IMG/VR virus record: IMGVR_UViG_3300044530_002035
Location: 1-34,969 of that record
Strand: one strand, 5' to 3'
DNA length: 34,969 bases
Origin: a virus
The position numbers and the translations under genes were made by a program. Every line of letters starts with the position of its first letter. The stretch's first letter is position 1. Positions 20,564-29,909 of this stretch are shown here, piece after piece. The notes beneath the pieces are model-generated. The model was given only the letters and a program-made list of their open reading frames with translations. It did not search any database and was not told the origin of the DNA.

Positions 20564-21316
20564 ATGGCATTCAATTATTACATAGCATCATCCTGTAGTT
20601 CTCCTACGTATTTATATATTAAGTCAGAAGATGGTTTAATCATAGATAGAATATATGACCTTATAATTAACGGAAATAATAGTTGTTACACGATTGGTCC
20701 TGGATTTGAAACCCCATTAGCCGCAACCGCAACAATATTTAACGGTCCATGGAATACATGTGTTGAATGTCTTGGAGACGTTACACCAACTCCAACCGCC
20801 TCTGTTACAACAACACCAACAACAACACCAACAAATACCCCAACACAAACACAAACAGGTACAGCATCAGTAACACCAACCCCAACTCAAACTAAGACTC
20901 CAACAAATACTCCAACAAATACTCAAACACCTACTAATACGGCAACAGGAACTAATACACCTACACCAACGAATACATCGACGACTACCCAAACACCTAC
21001 TAACACCGCAACAAGAACTCCGACACCAAGTGTAACGGCAACTAAAACTCCAACACCTAATCCGACATCAACTCCAACAGGAACGCCAGCATCAACACCA
21101 ACATCAACACCAACCCCAAGTGTTACTTTAGGGTTTGTAATTGAAGTGAATCAACAGTATGAATATACTATTGGTATGTTGGGTAATTTTAGTGGAGGAA
21201 CAGCACCTGAGGGGGCAACTGTTCCATATTCGGTAATGACAAGTGAAGATGGTGATGAGTCTATTGTACAACTAAACGCAATCTCATTAGGAGGTTTTCA
21301 AGGATTAAATAATTAA
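20564..21316 (+). CDS. Thr/Pro-rich stalk protein of the virion, probable
   Basis: 250 residues in three parts. The first 73 residues form a Cys-containing globular head ([24 protein letters not shown]). Residues 74-187 are a low-complexity stretch of TPT, TNTPT and TQTPT units. The last 63 residues form another small domain ([22 protein letters not shown]). Long Thr/Pro tracts make extended, often glycosylated rods. The gene lies at the start of the structural module and has a late promoter, so a head decoration fibre or adhesion stalk is plausible. No homologous family recognised. Confidence 0.7.
   Translation: MAFNYYIASSCSSPTYLYIKSEDGLIIDRIYDLIINGNNSCYTIGPGFETPLAATATIFNGPWNTCVECLGDVTPTPTASVTTTPTTTPTNTPTQTQTGTASVTPTPTQTKTPTNTPTNTQTPTNTATGTNTPTPTNTSTTTQTPTNTATRTPTPSVTATKTPTPNPTSTPTGTPASTPTSTPTPSVTLGFVIEVNQQYEYTIGMLGNFSGGTAPEGATVPYSVMTSEDGDESIVQLNAISLGGFQGLNN
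20783..21125 (+). repeat. Degenerate ACACCAACA-type coding repeat
   Basis: Tandem short units based on ACA/ACT-CCA/CCT-ACA encode the Thr/Pro tract. Codons vary (ACA, ACT, ACG, ACC), so the repeat is maintained at protein level rather than being a fresh slippage array. Confidence 0.8.
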
Positions 21317-21335
21317 AAAAAAAATAAATCATAAT

Positions 21336-22586
21336 ATGGGAGATTTAAAACCAATTGGTAGTGAAAAACTTCAAGGCCAAGATAAATTAAGAAGAATTAT
21401 GGAAATTGCTCGTTTTAATGAGACAATTCCGACTACTATAAATGAAACATCAAAAACTGAGTTTAATAGAACTTTATCTGATGGTAACAACTATGAAATC
21501 GTAAAAGAAAGACAAGGTTATATCATTAAGAAAACTATCTCAGAATCTGAAACTGATTACATTGAGCCGATGAAAAATAGAAAATACTATTCTTCATATT
21601 CTCAAGCTTTAAAAAGATTAAACTTAGTTGCGGGTGAATTGAATAGAGTTAACGAAAATGAAGAAGGTACTTCAATGTTTGGAGAACAAAAAAAATTTAC
21701 GTTAAAAACTCCTAAACCAGCACCGATGGAAGCCGCGGCTCCACCAATGGCTCCACCAATGGCTCCACCACCAGTACCAGCTCCTGAATTACCAGCGTCT
21801 CCTGTAGGAGGTGAAGAAATGGGTTTAGAAATGGGTGCTGAAGAAATGGGACCTGAAGGTGATATGGAAATGGACGCTGACGTGGACATGGAAATGGACG
21901 GAGGCGATGACGAACAAGTAACCTTTAAAACAATCCAAAAATTAACAGGTAAATTAACTCAAAAAATTAGAACGTTAGATAACGAAGAAGGAATGACTTC
22001 TGAAGATATCAAATATGTTATTAATATGGTTATCTCATCTTTAGACTTAAATTCATTAAGTGAAGAAGATAGAGATGATATCATGGACAAACTTGAAGGT
22101 CAAGAAGAAGACTTAGGTGGTGACGACATGGACGGAGAAGACTTAACTGATGATAGTGAAGTTGAAGATATCCAAGCTGACATGGACATTCCAATGGAAG
22201 GTGAAATGGAAGAAGGTGGTTATTACGAAAACGAAGATATGGAAGAAGAAGATATGGACTACGGAAACGGAGCTATTATCGACAGTATCTTTGGTGAATC
22301 TAAAGTAGATAAAGTTATCTCGAAATATTTTGAAATATCTAAAAAAGAAATTGTTGAAGGTAGAGAAAAAGTTGCTAAGAAAAAATTAGGTAGAGTTGCT
22401 GACGTTAGAAAACAAATGGGAGAGGTAGTGAAATTATCTGAAACTATCGAACAAGAATTATCTTCACAAAAATTTTTAAATGAAAATTTTTCCTCTAAGA
22501 TTATTGGAAAAACAAACAAACAAAATTTAGTGTTTGAAAATAAAGGTAAACAAGTAAAAATAACACCTCAAGGGCAAATATTGTAA
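21336..22586 (+). CDS. Acidic structural-module protein, unknown
   Basis: 416 residues. Residues about 1-110 are mixed and basic. A Pro/Ala-rich linker (PPMAPPMAPPPVPAPELP) follows, then a long Asp/Glu/Met-rich region (MEMDADVDMEMDGGDDEQ and similar), and a helical basic C-terminus that begins after about residue 310 with SIFGESKVDKVISKYFEISKK. The acidic and helical make-up resembles that of the prohead core protein at 31867, so it may be another scaffold or core component. No enzyme motifs. It abuts the next gene (one base). Confidence 0.7.
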   Translation: MGDLKPIGSEKLQGQDKLRRIMEIARFNETIPTTINETSKTEFNRTLSDGNNYEIVKERQGYIIKKTISESETDYIEPMKNRKYYSSYSQALKRLNLVAGELNRVNENEEGTSMFGEQKKFTLKTPKPAPMEAAAPPMAPPMAPPPVPAPELPASPVGGEEMGLEMGAEEMGPEGDMEMDADVDMEMDGGDDEQVTFKTIQKLTGKLTQKIRTLDNEEGMTSEDIKYVINMVISSLDLNSLSEEDRDDIMDKLEGQEEDLGGDDMDGEDLTDDSEVEDIQADMDIPMEGEMEEGGYYENEDMEEEDMDYGNGAIIDSIFGESKVDKVISKYFEISKKEIVEGREKVAKKKLGRVADVRKQMGEVVKLSETIEQELSSQKFLNENFSSKIIGKTNKQNLVFENKGKQVKITPQGQIL

Positions 22587-22587
22587 T

Positions 22588-22983
22588 ATGAGTAAATTGA
22601 TATACGTAAACGGTTTAGGACCCAATTATAAGGGAGACAATCTTTACGAATTCATATTCTCTGACAGTCTGGATGTGTGGGGAGAGTTTTGGGAGAGTAA
22701 ACCATCTAATGGTTACCCAACTCCACCTGAATTAAAATATATTAAAAAAGTAGGAGTTCTGAGAAATACTGATATAAAATTAGAATTGATTCAGAACTCC
22801 GATTTTTTTTCTATGATAGACGCAATTGACGATGTTGTTGCGTTAGCCTGGGAAACCGATGAAGAAAATGGACAGAAACGTATGGTTTTCAGATTTGGAA
22901 TGACTGAACAAGAAATAAAAGACAAACTCTACGAAAAAGATTTGATTTTAGAATTTGAAAAGAAAGTAATATATGAAAATTAA
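22588..22983 (+). CDS. Conserved phage protein, unknown
   Basis: 131 residues, soluble, mixed alpha/beta: GDNLYEFIFSDSLDVWGEFW, then ELKYIKKVGVLRNTDIKLEL, then a C-terminal FRFGMTEQEIKDKLYEKDLI. Not linked to a named family by me. Its position in the run between the stalk protein and the terminase and the 11-base overlap with the next gene suggest a structural or assembly role. Confidence 0.75.
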   Translation: MSKLIYVNGLGPNYKGDNLYEFIFSDSLDVWGEFWESKPSNGYPTPPELKYIKKVGVLRNTDIKLELIQNSDFFSMIDAIDDVVALAWETDEENGQKRMVFRFGMTEQEIKDKLYEKDLILEFEKKVIYEN

Positions 22984-23914
22984 CAAAAAAGCGTTAGAAC
23001 TTATCGAAAAAGGAATGTCATCTAAAACTGTTTCAAAGTTAGATGAATCTCAAATCGATATTCTACATACGAGATTAGTTGGAGAACAGGTAACTGAGGT
23101 ACCAACAAAAAAAACATATAAAGTAGGCCCTGCAGGTGGTAAAGTTGGTGATATGAATATAACACAAGACCCAAACACCAAAGAAGTTATGGTAACTGCC
23201 GAACAAGACGATTTAGAAAATAATGATGCACTTGGTGCTGATGCTATGCAAAGTGCTACAGGTCAAGAAACTCCACATATGGCCGATGATATGGCTCCTG
23301 ATGGAATGGATGATGATAGTGATAACAATAGAAAAGAAATGGGGGAGTCTAAGAAAAAGAAAGACGAGCCAAACCCATGGGCAATTTGTCATTCTCAAGT
23401 AGGACCTAAAAAATCTAGAAAATGGGAAAGATGTGTAAGAGAAGTAAAAAAACAATTGGCGGAAGGAAAAAATCCCGTATCTTTGTTTATTGAAAATCAG
23501 ATTATGAAAATTGTTGAAAAGAACTTACCTCCAAGGATTACCAAAGGTGAATTAGTAAAATACCTTACTGAAGGAAACAGTCCATCGGTAGCACCGTCAA
23601 AACCAAAAACAAAACCAACTACAAAACCTGGTACAAAACCACAGAGACCTGCACACCCTGGAAAAAATCCAAACCCTGGTGAGAACCCTGCTCCTAAAGC
23701 TAAAAAAGAAACAAACGAAAATAGTCCATCAGTTGCACCGTCAAAACCAAAAACAAAACCAACTACAAAACCTGGTACAAAACCACAGAGACCTGCACAC
23801 CCTGGAAAAAATCCAAACCCTGGTGAGAACCCTGCTCCTAAAGCAAACAGACCATCTGCGGAAGAGACAAAAGATAAAGTTATAGACGTAATATTTAAAC
23901 TCCTACAAAATTAA
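22973..23914 (+). CDS. Structural-module protein with duplicated Lys/Pro-rich segment
   Basis: 313 residues. The N-terminal helix MKINKKALELIEKGMSSKTV leads to a KLDE site. A mid region CHSQVGPKKSRKWERCVREVKK carries two Cys and many basic residues. A helical segment (LFIENQIMKIVEKNLPPRIT) follows. Then a 41-residue Lys/Pro-rich unit (start SPSVAPSKPKTKPTTKPGTK) occurs twice in tandem, separated by a short KKETNEN linker. The protein is basic overall at its end. A DNA-binding internal or neck protein is possible; function unknown. Confidence 0.72.
   Translation: MKINKKALELIEKGMSSKTVSKLDESQIDILHTRLVGEQVTEVPTKKTYKVGPAGGKVGDMNITQDPNTKEVMVTAEQDDLENNDALGADAMQSATGQETPHMADDMAPDGMDDDSDNNRKEMGESKKKKDEPNPWAICHSQVGPKKSRKWERCVREVKKQLAEGKNPVSLFIENQIMKIVEKNLPPRITKGELVKYLTEGNSPSVAPSKPKTKPTTKPGTKPQRPAHPGKNPNPGENPAPKAKKETNENSPSVAPSKPKTKPTTKPGTKPQRPAHPGKNPNPGENPAPKANRPSAEETKDKVIDVIFKLLQN
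23579..23845 (+). repeat. Tandem duplication of a 123-bp coding unit
   Basis: Copies at 23579-23701 and 23723-23845 are nearly identical over 123 bp, with differences seen only near the start (GGTA versus AGTT) and at the last base. Each copy encodes 41 residues. Confidence 0.95.
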
Positions 23915-23916
23915 AA

Positions 23917-25347
23917 ATGGCAAGAAAGATTAAAGAACAATTAGATTACGGGAATAGACCCGAAAGAATGGACCCAAATTTAGAAAGAAAATTGGCAAGT
24001 CCTGAAAATTTATACGCTCAAAATCCTGCCATGAAAAAAGGGACTGAAGACGTTCAAAGATTGATAAGTAATAGATTTCAAAAAGTTGCGGAAAAATTAA
24101 GTCAAGTAACAGGAATTGAAAACTTAAGTTCTCAACAAACTCAAGGTATGGTATACCAAGAGATGATGAGAAAGTTACCGTCTATTATGAGAATAGAGGC
24201 TCAACACAGAGAAGAATTAGAACAATTAGCTATAGAGGCGTCTTTAGAAGAAACTGAAGTTCCTGCTGATTGGTTTGTTATTGAGGCTATGTTAAATAGA
24301 GAACCTATTAACACTGGTGATTTCAGAATGAAGCCTGAAGATGAGGAAGAAGAGGAAGAGGATGAAAATGAAACTCCTGAAATTCCATCATTCGATATTG
24401 AAGATTTAACGGACGAAGAAGTTCTTGAATTAGAAAAACATAAGAGAAATATTATCAACGCAATTGTCCAAGGAGCGGCAAAGAAAGGTCATTATATTTT
24501 TCAAAAACCAGATATTAAAGCTAGACTTGACGCAATCAACCCATCTCTTTACGGAGATTATTTAGGTATCATGTCAATTAATGACTTCCTTTATTTTACT
24601 ATGGAACAAATGATTGAAATGATGAGTCAAACGGGACAAGGTGTTGCAGGTAAAGTAAAATTACAAGACAACGATGACGAAGATGGTGAAGAAGGTGGAG
24701 AAGATGAAGATAAACCTGACACTAAAATAGTTGCTCAAGGTATGATTTTCCCAATCTTATGTCATGAAATTATTAAAGGTATTGAAGAAGGTAAAGGAAG
24801 ATACGGATTACCAACAGATATGGGATTACGTAAAAAAGTTCAAGGTCAAGTTGATATATTATCAAATGAACCAATGCAACTTAGAATAGGTCCTGAAATT
24901 GTTGAAAGAATTAGATTTGCACTACCTGATGGAATGTATGAAGAATCAAACCAAGGATTAATTCCTTGGTTCCACATATTACTATACCAAATCCCTGCTG
25001 AAGAATTTTTAAAAGTAATCGGATATGCAATATCTGAAGACGAATCAAAAATCAAAATGGCAACTAAAAGGTTTGTAGAAATTATGAAAGAAGCTCAAAA
25101 AATGAAATCTGATTTCGATAACTTTAGAGAAGATGGTGATTCTGACGATAGTAATTTAAATCCTGGTGGTGGTTTCAGTTCTTATGACGATGATGAAGAT
25201 TCTGATGTTGATTACGCCCCTGAAGAAGAGGACGATGACGAGGATTATCTTGATGATATGGATAGTTACTTAGATAGTTTGGGGATAAAAAGACCCGACA
25301 ATCTTGATGACTTATTAGGTGATTTGGGTATCTCAAGACCCAAATAA
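23917..25347 (+). CDS. Acidic protein upstream of terminase, unknown
   Basis: 476 residues. Helical segments alternate with Asp/Glu runs (EDEEEEEEDENE near residue 140, DNDDEDGEEGGEDEDK near 252 and a C-terminal DDDEDSDVDYAPEEEDDDED). The region 265-365 (VAQGMIFPILCHEIIKGIEEG) is the most protein-like and probably folded. The end ISRPK is basic. It sits ten bases before the terminase large subunit, where T4-like phages carry neck, small terminase or accessory packaging genes. It is too large for a small terminase, and I cannot name it. Confidence 0.72.
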   Translation: MARKIKEQLDYGNRPERMDPNLERKLASPENLYAQNPAMKKGTEDVQRLISNRFQKVAEKLSQVTGIENLSSQQTQGMVYQEMMRKLPSIMRIEAQHREELEQLAIEASLEETEVPADWFVIEAMLNREPINTGDFRMKPEDEEEEEEDENETPEIPSFDIEDLTDEEVLELEKHKRNIINAIVQGAAKKGHYIFQKPDIKARLDAINPSLYGDYLGIMSINDFLYFTMEQMIEMMSQTGQGVAGKVKLQDNDDEDGEEGGEDEDKPDTKIVAQGMIFPILCHEIIKGIEEGKGRYGLPTDMGLRKKVQGQVDILSNEPMQLRIGPEIVERIRFALPDGMYEESNQGLIPWFHILLYQIPAEEFLKVIGYAISEDESKIKMATKRFVEIMKEAQKMKSDFDNFREDGDSDDSNLNPGGGFSSYDDDEDSDVDYAPEEEDDDEDYLDDMDSYLDSLGIKRPDNLDDLLGDLGISRPK

Positions 25348-25356
25348 CCACAAATT

Positions 25357-27114
25357 GTGAATAAAGAACAATTAATTATAGAAGTAACGAAGTGTATGAG
25401 GAATACTCCTTACGCACTTCGTACTTATTTACAGACCTACGATAACACCGTATCCAAATACGTTCCGTTAGATTTATTTCCCGACCAAGTTTCCCTTATA
25501 GAAGATTACGATAACTACAATGAAAACGTTGCCTTGAAGTATAGACAGGCAGGGGTTTCAACAGTTACCGCTGCTTGGATATCAAAACGACTAGCCTTTG
25601 CCAGAAAAGAAAAACCAGAAAAAGTTCTGATTATTGCAAACAAATTAGATACTGCGGTGGAGATGGCGAATAAGGTTAGAGGATTTACCGAACAATGGCC
25701 TTCATGGGTTGGTGCTGGATTCTCTCAAGAAAAAAACGCCCAAAGACATTTTAAATTAACTAACGGATGTGAAGTTAAAGCCGTTGCAACATCACGAGAT
25801 GCCTTGAGGGGTTATACTCCAACCATCCTGATATTTGACGAGGCCGCGTATATCGAGGCTGACGGAGATTTTTGGGCAGCCTGTATGGCGTCCCTATCTA
25901 CAGGGGGTAAAGTAATTGTGGTATCCACTCCAAACGGATACGACCCAATTTATTATGAAATCTATGACCAGTCTTTAAGAGGTATGAACGATTTCAAGGT
26001 AACCGAAATGTTTTGGTACCGTGACCCTCGTTATACAAAAGACTTGTATATGGTTAAAACCAATGATTTAGTTCACTTCCTTTTAAACAGAGAAGAGTAT
26101 AATCTTGATGAGGTTGTTATTAATTTATCTATGGATAATCCATACGATAGAGACCATTCTATTGTAACTGACTATATCGAACAAGGATATAAACCGTGTT
26201 CTGCTTGGTTTGAGGGAATGGTTAAGAAGTTAAAATACGATAGACGTAAAGTTGCTCAGGAATTAGAATGTAACTTCTTAGGTTCAGGAGATAACGTATT
26301 TGATTCTGAGATGATGACAGATATTGCCCAAAACCATGTTAAAGAACCTCAAGCTAAAATGATGGGTGGAGGACTTTGGATTTTTAAAGAACCTGTTAAC
26401 GGACATAAGTACGTTATGGGTGTCGACGTATCAAGAGGAGACTCCGAGGATTTCTCGTGTGTTCAAATTATTGACTTTGATGCCAGAGAACAAGTTTTAG
26501 AATACGTCGGTAAGGTACCTCCTGACATCTTGGCAGAGATTGCCTACAAATGGGGTACAATGTACAACGCATACTGTGTAGTCGATTTAACGGGAGGTAT
26601 GGGGGTTGCAACCGCTAGAAAAATGCAAGAGATGGGGTATCAAGCGGGTATGTACGTTGATAACGTAGACACTACCAACAAATGGAAGTTTGACCCTAAG
26701 ATGAATGAGAAGATACCTGGTATTAATTTTAACAGTAAAAGGGTTCAGATTATTGCGTCATTCGAAGAGTCCATGAGACACAAGTTTAGGATTTATTCAA
26801 GTAGACTTTATAATGAGATGAACACCTTTGTTTACATTAACGGTAGACCTGACCACCAAAAGAATCATCATGATGACTGTATTATGAGTATTTCTATGGC
26901 AATATACGTTGCTGAGAAATCATTCCAATCTTTAGAGAAGGTTGTAAACCACACTAAAGCAATGTTAAATTCTTGGTCAAGTGTTGTAAATGAGAATAAA
27001 AACACATCAGACTACTTCAATCCGATGGTTCCTCAAATGGGAAGACAAAACCCAATGAACCAAGATGCCACTAGAGCTGATTACCAAAAATATGGATGGT
27101 TATTTGGTGCGTAA
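25357..27114 (+). CDS. Terminase large subunit (gp17-like)
   Basis: 585 residues, GTG start chosen because it is the first start after the upstream stop and leaves room for the N-terminal region. The ATPase has a Walker A-like YRQAGVST (62-69) and Walker B ILIFDEAA (157-164). Coupling motif VVSTPNG is at 188-194. The nuclease domain has GVDVSRGD (D357) and the late HHDDCIMS (504-511), both typical of T4 gp17 RNase-H-fold nuclease sites. It packages DNA into the prohead through the portal encoded 40 bases downstream. Confidence 0.96.
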   Translation: MNKEQLIIEVTKCMRNTPYALRTYLQTYDNTVSKYVPLDLFPDQVSLIEDYDNYNENVALKYRQAGVSTVTAAWISKRLAFARKEKPEKVLIIANKLDTAVEMANKVRGFTEQWPSWVGAGFSQEKNAQRHFKLTNGCEVKAVATSRDALRGYTPTILIFDEAAYIEADGDFWAACMASLSTGGKVIVVSTPNGYDPIYYEIYDQSLRGMNDFKVTEMFWYRDPRYTKDLYMVKTNDLVHFLLNREEYNLDEVVINLSMDNPYDRDHSIVTDYIEQGYKPCSAWFEGMVKKLKYDRRKVAQELECNFLGSGDNVFDSEMMTDIAQNHVKEPQAKMMGGGLWIFKEPVNGHKYVMGVDVSRGDSEDFSCVQIIDFDAREQVLEYVGKVPPDILAEIAYKWGTMYNAYCVVDLTGGMGVATARKMQEMGYQAGMYVDNVDTTNKWKFDPKMNEKIPGINFNSKRVQIIASFEESMRHKFRIYSSRLYNEMNTFVYINGRPDHQKNHHDDCIMSISMAIYVAEKSFQSLEKVVNHTKAMLNSWSSVVNENKNTSDYFNPMVPQMGRQNPMNQDATRADYQKYGWLFGA

Positions 27115-27118
27115 TAAC

Positions 27119-27127
27119 TATTTATAT
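27119..27127 (+). promoter_or_regulatory. Putative phage late promoter for the portal gene
   Basis: TATTTATAT, 27 bases before the ATG at 27155. Confidence 0.5.
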
Positions 27128-27154
27128 TATCAAGGTAACAAGTAAATTTACATT

Positions 27155-29005
27155 ATGGCAGAACAGAATATGACGGTTTGGCAAAGACTGTCCCAAACAT
27201 TTGGTCCGAATTCACTACTTCAACAAGATTATCCGACTTTTAAGTTTGATAAGAAGGAATTGTTGCGTACAAAAAGTAGAGAGGAATACGAGAAAGAAAA
27301 ATTACAAGCACAGCAAACATTTTATTTAACCAATCAGTGGGCTAAGGTTGAAAACAACCTTTATTCTCAAGCCATTTATTATGAGCCAACAAGATTGTCT
27401 GCCCAATACGATTACGAATCAATGGAGTATACTCCTGAGATTTCCGCAGCATTAGACATCTACGCAGAAGAATCTACAACAACTAATGAAGATGGTTTTA
27501 TTCTTCAAATTTATTCTGAATCAAAAAGAATAAAAGGTGTGTTGGCAGATTTATTCAACAACAACTTAGACATTAACACTAACTTACCAATGTGGACAAG
27601 AAACACTTGTAAGTATGGTGACAACTTTGTTTACTTGAAATTAGACCCCGAGAGAGGGGTTGTGGGGGTACAACAGTTACCAACGATTGAGATTGAAAGA
27701 CATGAGGTAGGAGTTAGTGCAAAAATTTCTACAGACATTACAAAAGAGTTAGACAAAGATAAGAAAGCGTTACACTTCACTTGGAAGAATAAAAATATGG
27801 AATTCCAATCGTGGGAAATCGCTCACTTTAGATTATTAGGTGACGATAGAAAACTTCCTTACGGTACTTCTATGTTAGAAAAGGCTAGAAGAATTTGGAA
27901 ACAATTATTATTATCGGAAGATGCGATGTTAATATATCGTACTTCAAGAGCACCTGAAAGAAGAATGTTCAAAGTGTTCGTAGGTAATATGAATGATGAT
28001 GACGTTGAAGCTTACGTACAACGTGTTGCCAACAAATTTAAAAGAGAACAAATTGTAGATAACAAAACAGGTAACGTGGATATGAGGTTTAACCAAATGG
28101 CGGTTGACCAAGATTACTTTATTCCTGTAAGAGACCCTGCGGCACCAGACCCAATTACAACATTACCTGGAGCCACAAACTTATCAGAGATTGCGGATAT
28201 CGAATATATACAAAAGAAATTATTAACGGCACTTCGAGTACCTAAGGCGTTCTTAGGATTTGAGGAAGTTGTTGGTGATGGTAAGAACTTAGCATTACAA
28301 GACATTAGATTTGCTCGTACAATCAATAGAATCCAAAAGAGTATGTTGGCTGAGTTAAATAAGATTGCGATTGTTCACTTGTTCCTATTAGGATTTGAGG
28401 ATGAACTTTCAAACTTTACTATCGGTCTTACAAACCCATCAACTCAAGCTGACTTATTAAAGATTGACGTTTGGAAAGAAAAAGTATTATTATACAAAGA
28501 CTTAGTCTCTGACCCAGGTAACGGTATTCAAGCAACATCATCTACATGGGCTAAGAAACATATCTTTGGATGGTCTGACGAAGAAGTTCGTTTGGATTTA
28601 CAACAACAAAGAGTTGAAAGAGCTGTTGGTGAAGAACTTAAAGCAACACCTACAGTTATTACTAAAACAGGATTATTTGATAACATAGATAAATTATACG
28701 GAAGTGCCACGGGTGCAACACCTGCAGCGGGAGCGGCAACAACTCCTGACGGGGGAGAAGAGTTAGCCCCTCCACCATCTTTTGGTGGAGGAGGTGAGGA
28801 ACCATTACCTGATGCGGGGGCAGAGGTTGCACCGCCAGCGGAGGCACCACCAGCCGCAGAGGTTACACCTGAATCAACAAAAAAAGACATGAATATATTA
28901 CTTGAAAACAACTTAATTGAAGGTTCTCGAATGATAGACTTAGGTCAGGGACAAGAATCTTTAGGAGAAATTTCAAAAGAATTGGATAAGTTATTAAATT
29001 CATAA
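27155..29005 (+). CDS. Portal protein (gp20-like)
   Basis: 616 residues, the size of T4-type portals. MTVWQRLSQTFGPNSLL precedes the clip/wing region. YEPTRLSAQYDYESMEYTPEI and SAALDIYAEEST are typical of gp20 homologues. Then follow a WTRNTCKYGDNFVYLKL strand region and the C-terminal helical part DGKNLALQDIRFARTINRIQKSML. The last 90 residues are Pro/Ala/Glu-rich (PAAGAATTPDGGEE, APPAEAPPAAE) and end in a helix. It forms the dodecameric DNA gate. Confidence 0.94.
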   Translation: MAEQNMTVWQRLSQTFGPNSLLQQDYPTFKFDKKELLRTKSREEYEKEKLQAQQTFYLTNQWAKVENNLYSQAIYYEPTRLSAQYDYESMEYTPEISAALDIYAEESTTTNEDGFILQIYSESKRIKGVLADLFNNNLDINTNLPMWTRNTCKYGDNFVYLKLDPERGVVGVQQLPTIEIERHEVGVSAKISTDITKELDKDKKALHFTWKNKNMEFQSWEIAHFRLLGDDRKLPYGTSMLEKARRIWKQLLLSEDAMLIYRTSRAPERRMFKVFVGNMNDDDVEAYVQRVANKFKREQIVDNKTGNVDMRFNQMAVDQDYFIPVRDPAAPDPITTLPGATNLSEIADIEYIQKKLLTALRVPKAFLGFEEVVGDGKNLALQDIRFARTINRIQKSMLAELNKIAIVHLFLLGFEDELSNFTIGLTNPSTQADLLKIDVWKEKVLLYKDLVSDPGNGIQATSSTWAKKHIFGWSDEEVRLDLQQQRVERAVGEELKATPTVITKTGLFDNIDKLYGSATGATPAAGAATTPDGGEELAPPPSFGGGGEEPLPDAGAEVAPPAEAPPAAEVTPESTKKDMNILLENNLIEGSRMIDLGQGQESLGEISKELDKLLNS

Positions 29006-29014
29006 TATTTATTT
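29006..29014 (+). promoter_or_regulatory. Putative phage late promoter for the prohead-core candidate
   Basis: TATTTATTT, 13 bases before the ATG at 29028. A possible TTG start at 29013 lies inside the motif, so I reject that start. Confidence 0.5.
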
Positions 29015-29027
29015 GAAAACGAGCAAA

Positions 29028-29726
29028 ATGACCTTTGGTAATATCAAATCCCTGATGGAGAAAAATCTGCTAGAATCCTACAAAGATGAAAAGGATTTTA
29101 AGAAGACACTGAGAGAATTCAAACACAACGTGTTGAGTAATAAATCTATGTCAAGAGCGTATGCTTTGTATGACCAATTGAGTTCGCCTCAAGGGTTAAA
29201 CGAGCATGACGCAAAGGAGTTTTTGGAAGAGGGGTTATCGTTATTACAAAAAGTTTTGCCAAGTATTAAATTACCAAAAAGTGTTTCTGAGTCAGTTAAA
29301 AACAACTATTTAGATATCGATACGTTACTTTATAGCCAAAAAACAGATTTAATGGAAAGAATACAGGCGAAGAAAAACATCGTTTCAATCTTAACATCAA
29401 AAGTTGAAACAGTGAAAGAGTCTATTAATATCCCAATTAAGTCTATGGTAAACATTGCCAATCAAACGTTGAAAAATTACCTTGATACTTTAGATGAGAA
29501 TTCTAAAAAAGAATTCATACAGATTGTTTCTGAGGATACAAAAACTCTTGAAGGAAAATTTGAAGTTATTCGTGAAAGTGCTATAACTAAGTTACAAGCA
29601 AGAATGGAAACTGAAGACGAAAGTGAAATTAAATCAAGAATTTCAGAAACAATTAACAAATTAAAAGATGAAAAGTTTGACCAAATGAATTTTTTAAGAC
29701 TAAAAAATCTTGAGGAATCAATCTAA
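29028..29726 (+). CDS. Helical prohead-core candidate (gp67/gp68 position)
   Basis: 232 residues from the ATG, almost entirely helical and charged. The first 16 residues, MTFGNIKSLMEKNLLE, end in a gp21-type site. In T4 the small core proteins gp67 and gp68 lie between portal and gp21, the position this gene holds. I infer a prohead core role. Its last nine bases overlap the convergent bS21 gene. Confidence 0.7.
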   Translation: MTFGNIKSLMEKNLLESYKDEKDFKKTLREFKHNVLSNKSMSRAYALYDQLSSPQGLNEHDAKEFLEEGLSLLQKVLPSIKLPKSVSESVKNNYLDIDTLLYSQKTDLMERIQAKKNIVSILTSKVETVKESINIPIKSMVNIANQTLKNYLDTLDENSKKEFIQIVSEDTKTLEGKFEVIRESAITKLQARMETEDESEIKSRISETINKLKDEKFDQMNFLRLKNLEESI

Positions 29727-29909
29727 TAAGTCCTTTTTATTCTGAATATACTTAGCTTTTAAAATCTGTGCTCGTTTGACCACAGATTTTTTTGTATACT
29801 GTGTTCTCTCTTTAAGTAACTGATTTTGTTTTGTCTTAATTACTTTAGACTTTAATGTTTTTAGAGCTCTCTCAATATTATCACCGCTCTTAATGTTTAC
29901 GATTATCAT
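29718..29909 (-). CDS. rpsU: Ribosomal protein bS21, phage-encoded
   Basis: 63 residues. The sequence follows bS21 from end to end: MIIVNIKSGDNIERALKTLK, a basic middle, TQYTKKSVVKRAQ and the KAKYIQNKKD end. bS21 sits on the 30S platform near the anti-Shine-Dalgarno end of 16S rRNA and affects initiation. In Flavobacteria, bS21 helps to sequester that end. Phage bS21 genes have been reported from large phages. Here it is antisense inside the head operon, with a minus-strand late-promoter motif, so it should be made late and could shift host ribosomes toward phage mRNAs. Confidence 0.93.
   Translation of the reverse strand: MIIVNIKSGDNIERALKTLKSKVIKTKQNQLLKERTQYTKKSVVKRAQILKAKYIQNKKDLLD

Noticed and set aside
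20783-21125. Short repeats considered as a CRISPR array
   Set aside because: Units are short, in frame and Thr/Pro coding, with no constant repeat of 23-37 bases and no spacers.
21602-21889. Minus-strand ORF rich in Ser, Ile and Gly
   Set aside because: Antisense shadow of the acidic and Pro-rich gene at 21336-22586.
29013-29027. TTG start for the prohead-core candidate
   Set aside because: The TTG lies inside the late-promoter motif, and an ATG follows at 29028.
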